DNA from: Tritrichomonas foetus
Taxonomy: Eukaryota > Parabasalia > Tritrichomonadida > Tritrichomonadidae
Direction of reading: 5' to 3'
Length of the DNA: 20,319 nucleotides
Assembly: GCA_001839685.1 (NCBI GenBank)
Contig: MLAK01001162.1
Coordinates: 7,741-28,059 of the forward strand
The notes beneath the pieces were generated by a model. That model did no database searches. It was given only the letters and a program-made list of their open reading frames with translations, and had not been told where the DNA came from. Positions 17,601-20,319 of this stretch are shown here, piece by piece. Numbering within the stretch: the first letter of the stretch is position 1; every line of letters starts with the position of its first letter. The translations under genes were made by a program, and so were the position numbers.

Positions 17601-17752
17601 TGAAAAGTTTTGGAAAAAAAATATGGGCCAGTTGAAGGCTCAAGAGGAATTGCTTTGGTGATATCTCCTCCGCCTAGTTCTGGTAAACTTCCATATATGA
17701 AAGGATGGCATGAACCATTTCGATTTGATTTTAGTTGAAATGTTGCAGTCAT
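14675..17752 (-). CDS. DPE2-like 4-alpha-glucanotransferase (GH77) with three N-terminal CBM20 domains
   Basis: The enzyme (1025 residues) transfers glucan units between maltose or maltodextrins and glycogen-like acceptors in the cytosol. The start is the ATG at 17750-17752, since the frame extends to 17782 only from a GTG. Three starch-binding CBM20 domains precede the catalytic part: about 1-70 (GSLPELGGGD at 21-30), 105-200 (GNIPELGEWD at 126-135) and 246-335 (GSCPELGSWD at 268-277). The first lacks the Trp of the ELG-W motif. The GH77 domain spans about 350-1020. The nucleophile is Asp646 in LRVDHILGFF, the acid/base is Glu854 in ICGEDLGQL, and the transition-state Asp906 is in STHDSPTLRGWW. 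The nucleophile and acid/base are 208 residues apart versus about 47 in bacterial amylomaltase. This is the insertion typical of the DPE2 type. Plant DPE2 has two CBM20 domains, so a third is an extension. An initiator-like TCATT lies 15 bases upstream of the ATG. The gene is minus-strand, downstream of the CAP gene. Confidence 0.96.
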   Translation of the reverse strand: MTATFQLKSNRNGSCHPFIYGSLPELGGGDITKAIPLEPSTGPYFFSKTFQIEHNQEGEIVWYSYFMRPKLGSDIAEQVPKRILPNFTNNLEVYDTFDINNSIGDLVLHFRVRCFTNYGQEIYICGNIPELGEWDITKSKQMYFENNMDFWDCIVRLPLSTNNQQIEYKYVRAYDRINCEWEPEANHKLDITNINVPSVVEIADTFRWEDKTLNIYKTAPFMKSFNHRFTHVPPPSLDLSINKAGQVNVKFSMNCIHVRPGQTIRVVGSCPELGSWDYKRGIVMADGEYPLWSARISISQSHFPIHYKYVIIDGGKAIWEGGNNHYNAGIVTPGCDYDFPSALQINEWHIVPNSELFKGLGIYAPIFSLKSNSSCGIGQYTDIIKLVDVCTKVGSSLIQLLPINDTTNNGDWEDSYPYRQLSCFALHPIYIDLLDIFPNIPSEIFHLIQERKSYFESLRFIDYPSVYSFKMDILKRLFPLAILNQSFTNFIQDNQEWLKPYGLYYYFRNLYGTTDFRSWPKYSTITSEEIEQLCEEHYEEIKFVYWVQYICDNQFKKSRDYALRNGVVLKGDLPIGVFINSVECWAFPKNFRPHMSSGAPPDDYSSDGQNWSFPTYDWDYMATDNYRWWRMRLIRMAELYQVLRVDHILGFFPIWEINRDSCIRAMLGHYFPSVPISVDELKGWGLTDIERYTKPYIRWHIIEEKFGTDAKYVAEKYFIPRNVNVDDFYDFKEEYDTEKKIELTLAEIPESNRKHYRACLFQLLANVLLIEDPNDLGKYQVRTDVTCDHVIQSDNGPITFVSSSWNELPDDQKHLFVKLYQEFTYQRQNHDWVMRAKPKIEVLTKTTDILICGEDLGQLTEGILNCLRENAILSLRVQRMPKDSSLSFEDVNSYEYLSVCSPSTHDSPTLRGWWEETRSKTLDYWYNVLWRKDDCPLSCTPEISEMIIKKHLWSNSMWSIFLLQDLTGISPHLCNLQTPAEERINDPSDPNNKWKYRYPYKLEDLANDEEFTTALYDMVKASHRI

Positions 17753-18180
17753 TAAAATATCAAAAATGAAGTGACATTTCACTCACAAACTTAGATTTTG
17801 AAAACAATGAATTCTCAATATTGAATGAGACAAGTGAGATTCATTTCAAGTTTGTAGAGACTAGTTTTTTCTTGGATATTACAATGAATCTCTGAGAGAA
17901 AAGCGAATCTTTAGGAAAAAATATGATACATCATTTTGGTACACAAATTATGGCAAACAGAAAAAGTTTATCGCCTGTCTTATCTCACTTTTGTGGTCAT
18001 AATTGACCAATGGGTGTAGAATTCTCTTAAAATCGCATCTTTATATTATATATAAACTTTGTATATCATTACACATTGTATTCACACACCAAATAATTCT
18101 AAAAAAAAAAAAAAAAGAGATTTTTGAAAACTTCATAGTTTAACAAAATCGTAGTTTAACAAAATCATAGTTTAACAAAA
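17753..18180. other. Spacer between two minus-strand genes
   Basis: A 428-bp spacer that is the promoter region of the glucanotransferase and the 3' flank of the CAP-domain gene. It holds initiator-like motifs next to 17752, a run of about 16 A residues near 18102-18117, and most of the 16-bp tandem repeat described separately. No gene is visible. Confidence 0.6.
17765..17774 (-). promoter_or_regulatory. Initiator-like TCACT/TCATT pair upstream of the glucanotransferase
   Basis: On the minus strand TCACT (17770-17774) is followed immediately by TCATT (17765-17769). Both fit TCAYW. Starting at the second A (17767) would give a 15-base leader to the ATG at 17752, a normal length for trichomonads. 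Such a start would exclude the GTG-extended reading frame, which supports the ATG. Confidence 0.4.
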
Positions 18181-18196
18181 TCATAGTTTAACAATA
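18133..18196. repeat. Four tandem 16-bp units spanning a stop codon
   Basis: The unit TCATAGTTTAACAAAA occurs at 18133-18148, 18149-18164 (one change), 18165-18180 and 18181-18196 (last bases AATA). The last copy encodes the final codons of the minus-strand CAP gene and begins, read on the plus strand, with the TCA that is its TGA stop. The other three copies lie immediately after the stop and would sit in the 3' UTR. Confidence 0.92.
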
Positions 18197-20106
18197 ATAT
18201 TATTAATATTTGCATAGTTACCTTTTGATGCAATTATAACCGTAATATGACATACGTAGTCTTTATCAAAACAAACACCTACACCAACGTCATCGACTTG
18301 ATTTAAAAGAACTGATATACAATCAACATTATTTCTCCATTTTGCCATGAAAACCTTTGGAGCGCGACTTATTTCATTACAACACATATGCGAAATATCT
18401 GTTGCAATGTAGTTAGATTCCACTTGCGTACAATAAAATTCATCATCAAGAGGGTTTAATCCTTCTTGACCATTCGCAATATATTCGGTATGCTCTTGAG
18501 CAGATTGGCACAAATTAACATCCATATTCATTGGTGGTAGTGAGTGTTGTTGTCTGAATTCATTCATAATTTCAATAATTTGATTCGAAATAATCGATCC
18601 ATCCATAATAGTTTCTGTTCCATCAATTACAGCTGCATGAAGAGTACGAGTATATAAAATCACACCGAATAATTTATCTTCTTTTTGAATAAATCCATAG
18701 CCAACTCTGTTAAAGTCACCAAGAATAGTTTTAGTTTTACCAATTTGATTCATCATATTTTGTATGATATTTTTAGGTGATGCATCTTTTAATTTGATTT
18801 GACAGAATGATATTTTGAATTGTGAGCATATTCCAATTTTTTCTTTAAGGAATTCAGGTGTTAATTCTTTAATATTCATTTTAGCAAATCGAAAAGCATG
18901 ATCACATAAAGTAAGATCAAGTCTATAAGGAAGAAGTCCAAAATCTCTTGTTCGAATTTCATTTGCCATATTTATACACTTTTCTGCCAATAAAATACTA
19001 TATAATGATGTTCCTGAATAAAAAGAGTAACCTATATTTGATCTGAGTGCCAGAATTAGCGTGAAATATACTTCGTCCGCTTTATTTAGACATACACCAA
19101 CACCTCCACAATTAAAATTAGCTAAAAGTTGTTTTGAAACAGTGACATCAGTTGTCCACAAATTGACAACATTTGTAAAAGCATTATCCATTGATGAATA
19201 ATGAGCAACTTGAGCACAAAAGTAAACAAATGGATAAGTTGATATCTGCGATTGTATATCATCTGTATTGAATTCAGTTTCACCATTTACAATTCGTCTT
19301 GAATGATTCATTGCAGCTCTTCCAAGTCTTTTATCTTCAATGAGGACAGGCTTCAATGACGCTTCACGGAACATGTTTATTGAGCGAAGAATTGAATCCG
19401 CAATCGACCGATATTGGAAAATACGGCAAGAAATATCATGTTCAGGTAACATATTGTCCGGATCGAACTTAAATCCACCTTGAACTTCATTTGTTGGCGA
19501 TTCTGTATCTTTAATTGATTGAAGTTCATGGGAATCAGAATTATCACTATCATAGCTTTCATCTTCGTTTTCAACATTTTCATTTTTATTATTTTCATTT
19601 CCGCTTATGTTTTTAGGGTTTTTTTCAACAGCTTCTTCATCCTCAGATTCAATAATAATATTGGCGTTTATAACGATGTTATTGTTACTTGCCAGATTTT
19701 TTGAATCTTTGAAAGTTCTTTTTCGGTTTCTTTCCACTTTTTTGTGCGATATTTTTTTTTGATTATTTTCATCTGAATCTGAATCTGAATAATACGAATC
19801 ACTTGCAGAATAGCTGTAGCTACTTCTAGAGTAATCTTCCGAGTCAGAATCTGAAGAACTACTCAGTTTGATTTTTGGTGATTTGATTCGTTTCGATTTT
19901 GAATTTTGATTAGATTTGACTGACGATTGAGAGCGTTTTGATCGGCTGGATTTAATTGGCGCATCTGAAGAAGATGAATTTCTGGTGTCAATTGCGATTT
20001 CATGGTCAGAATCAGAAGATTGGTCAATTTTGACTTCCGATTCACTCGATGAATCATTGTTCGTAACTTTTGAGCTTTTCGGTGGAACTGATTCTCTCGA
20101 GCTCAT
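18181..20106 (-). CDS. Triple CAP-domain protein with acidic/serine-rich N-terminus
   Basis: The protein has 641 residues, ATG at 20104-20106. Residues 1-225 are low-complexity: Ser/Asp/Glu runs with SDSDSE-type casein-kinase-2 sites, basic clusters such as SKRIKSPKIK (71-80) resembling a nuclear signal, and Asn-rich stretches. There is no signal peptide or membrane span. The rest looks like three tandem CAP (SCP/YkwD-type) domains at about 234-356, 369-488 and 504-628. Each has an opening helix (for example IIEIMNEFRQQHSLPP) and a GVGVC- or VGYGF-type closing strand. The third is best preserved: its helix His539 (AQEHTEY) and Glu563 (VESN) match two of the CAP tetrad residues, but the second His is missing. 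Repeat 1 keeps only His268, and repeat 2 has lost the pattern. CAP proteins are usually secreted with one domain, so an intracellular triple, probably non-catalytic binding form would be unusual. Repeat 2 is the least certain. Confidence 0.85.
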   Translation of the reverse strand: MSSRESVPPKSSKVTNNDSSSESEVKIDQSSDSDHEIAIDTRNSSSSDAPIKSSRSKRSQSSVKSNQNSKSKRIKSPKIKLSSSSDSDSEDYSRSSYSYSASDSYYSDSDSDENNQKKISHKKVERNRKRTFKDSKNLASNNNIVINANIIIESEDEEAVEKNPKNISGNENNKNENVENEDESYDSDNSDSHELQSIKDTESPTNEVQGGFKFDPDNMLPEHDISCRIFQYRSIADSILRSINMFREASLKPVLIEDKRLGRAAMNHSRRIVNGETEFNTDDIQSQISTYPFVYFCAQVAHYSSMDNAFTNVVNLWTTDVTVSKQLLANFNCGGVGVCLNKADEVYFTLILALRSNIGYSFYSGTSLYSILLAEKCINMANEIRTRDFGLLPYRLDLTLCDHAFRFAKMNIKELTPEFLKEKIGICSQFKISFCQIKLKDASPKNIIQNMMNQIGKTKTILGDFNRVGYGFIQKEDKLFGVILYTRTLHAAVIDGTETIMDGSIISNQIIEIMNEFRQQHSLPPMNMDVNLCQSAQEHTEYIANGQEGLNPLDDEFYCTQVESNYIATDISHMCCNEISRAPKVFMAKWRNNVDCISVLLNQVDDVGVGVCFDKDYVCHITVIIASKGNYANINNIIVKL

Positions 20107-20319
20107 TAATTAATTGCCGAGATTTTATATAAAATTTGATTCTAGAAAGTACGTTAACAAAACCTTTGAAAAGTTATTTTTTCTATATAATTGAAATGAT
20201 TGAATAATGGAACGATAACTTTTTCAAAGATCCTATCAGGATTAGGGCTGTACTTTTTTATAATAGCGTTTTCAAAAAAATTGTGAGGGCATTTTCTGGT
20301 GAAGTGTTTTTCTTGTATC
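20107..20319. other. Upstream flank of the CAP gene to the window end
   Basis: AT-rich DNA that should contain the promoter of the minus-strand CAP gene. I see no TCAYW motif close to its ATG. The last 100 bases include a GGATTAGGGCTGTAC segment and T/A runs; no gene is visible before the window ends. Confidence 0.5.

Noticed and set aside
18181..19435. CAP protein as a secreted venom-allergen-like effector
   Set aside because: No signal peptide or membrane anchor is present, and the N-terminus is charged and low-complexity.

Overview
The window looks like nuclear DNA of an AT-rich, intron-poor, flagellated protist. A parabasalid (trichomonad), perhaps Tritrichomonas, is the best guess. The reasons are long uninterrupted eukaryotic reading frames with no visible splice sites, initiator-like TCAYW motifs a few bases upstream of some start codons, a TTLL6-type tubulin polyglutamylase (implying axonemes), and a DPE2-type glucanotransferase suited to a glycogen-storing cell. 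The assignment rests on gene content and style, not on a marker gene. Three ambiguous bases (2653, 5515, 5528) show this is a draft assembly.

Layout. 75-908 (minus) is a multi-pass membrane protein with TRIC-channel-like layout. 909-5687 is a 4.8-kb gene-poor block. It holds a tandem pair of 70-bp units (1722-1861), an orphan coding-like fragment (1883-2113), an imperfect minisatellite (about 2460-2652), a roughly 1.2-kb segment bounded by 23-bp inverted repeats with broken coding remnants inside (3169-4362), a second coding-like relic (4403-4608), a pair of adjacent perfect palindromes (4798-4824), and an inverted copy of part of the 70-bp unit (5584-5617) just upstream of the next gene. It looks like a graveyard of mobile or repeated DNA.

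From 5688 the window is gene-dense: an MFS transporter (5688-7109, plus), a tubulin polyglutamylase (7420-9543, minus), a 1081-residue protein I do not recognise (9971-13216, minus), a reticulon-homology-like membrane protein (13481-14167, plus, head to head with the previous gene), a three-CBM20 4-alpha-glucanotransferase (14675-17752, minus), and a triple-CAP-domain protein with a long acidic/serine-rich N-terminus (18181-20106, minus). Spacers are about 260-510 bp and carry short minisatellites.

The genes do not form an obvious pathway. They cover solute transport, microtubule modification, ER shaping, glycogen or maltodextrin metabolism and possibly ER/SR-type cation permeability. Two starts should be moved from the longest reading frame to the first in-frame ATG (908 and 17752), because the longer frames open with TTG and GTG. 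The most unusual items are the apparently non-secreted triple CAP protein with degenerate active sites, the inverted-repeat-bounded element, and the 70-bp repeat family.
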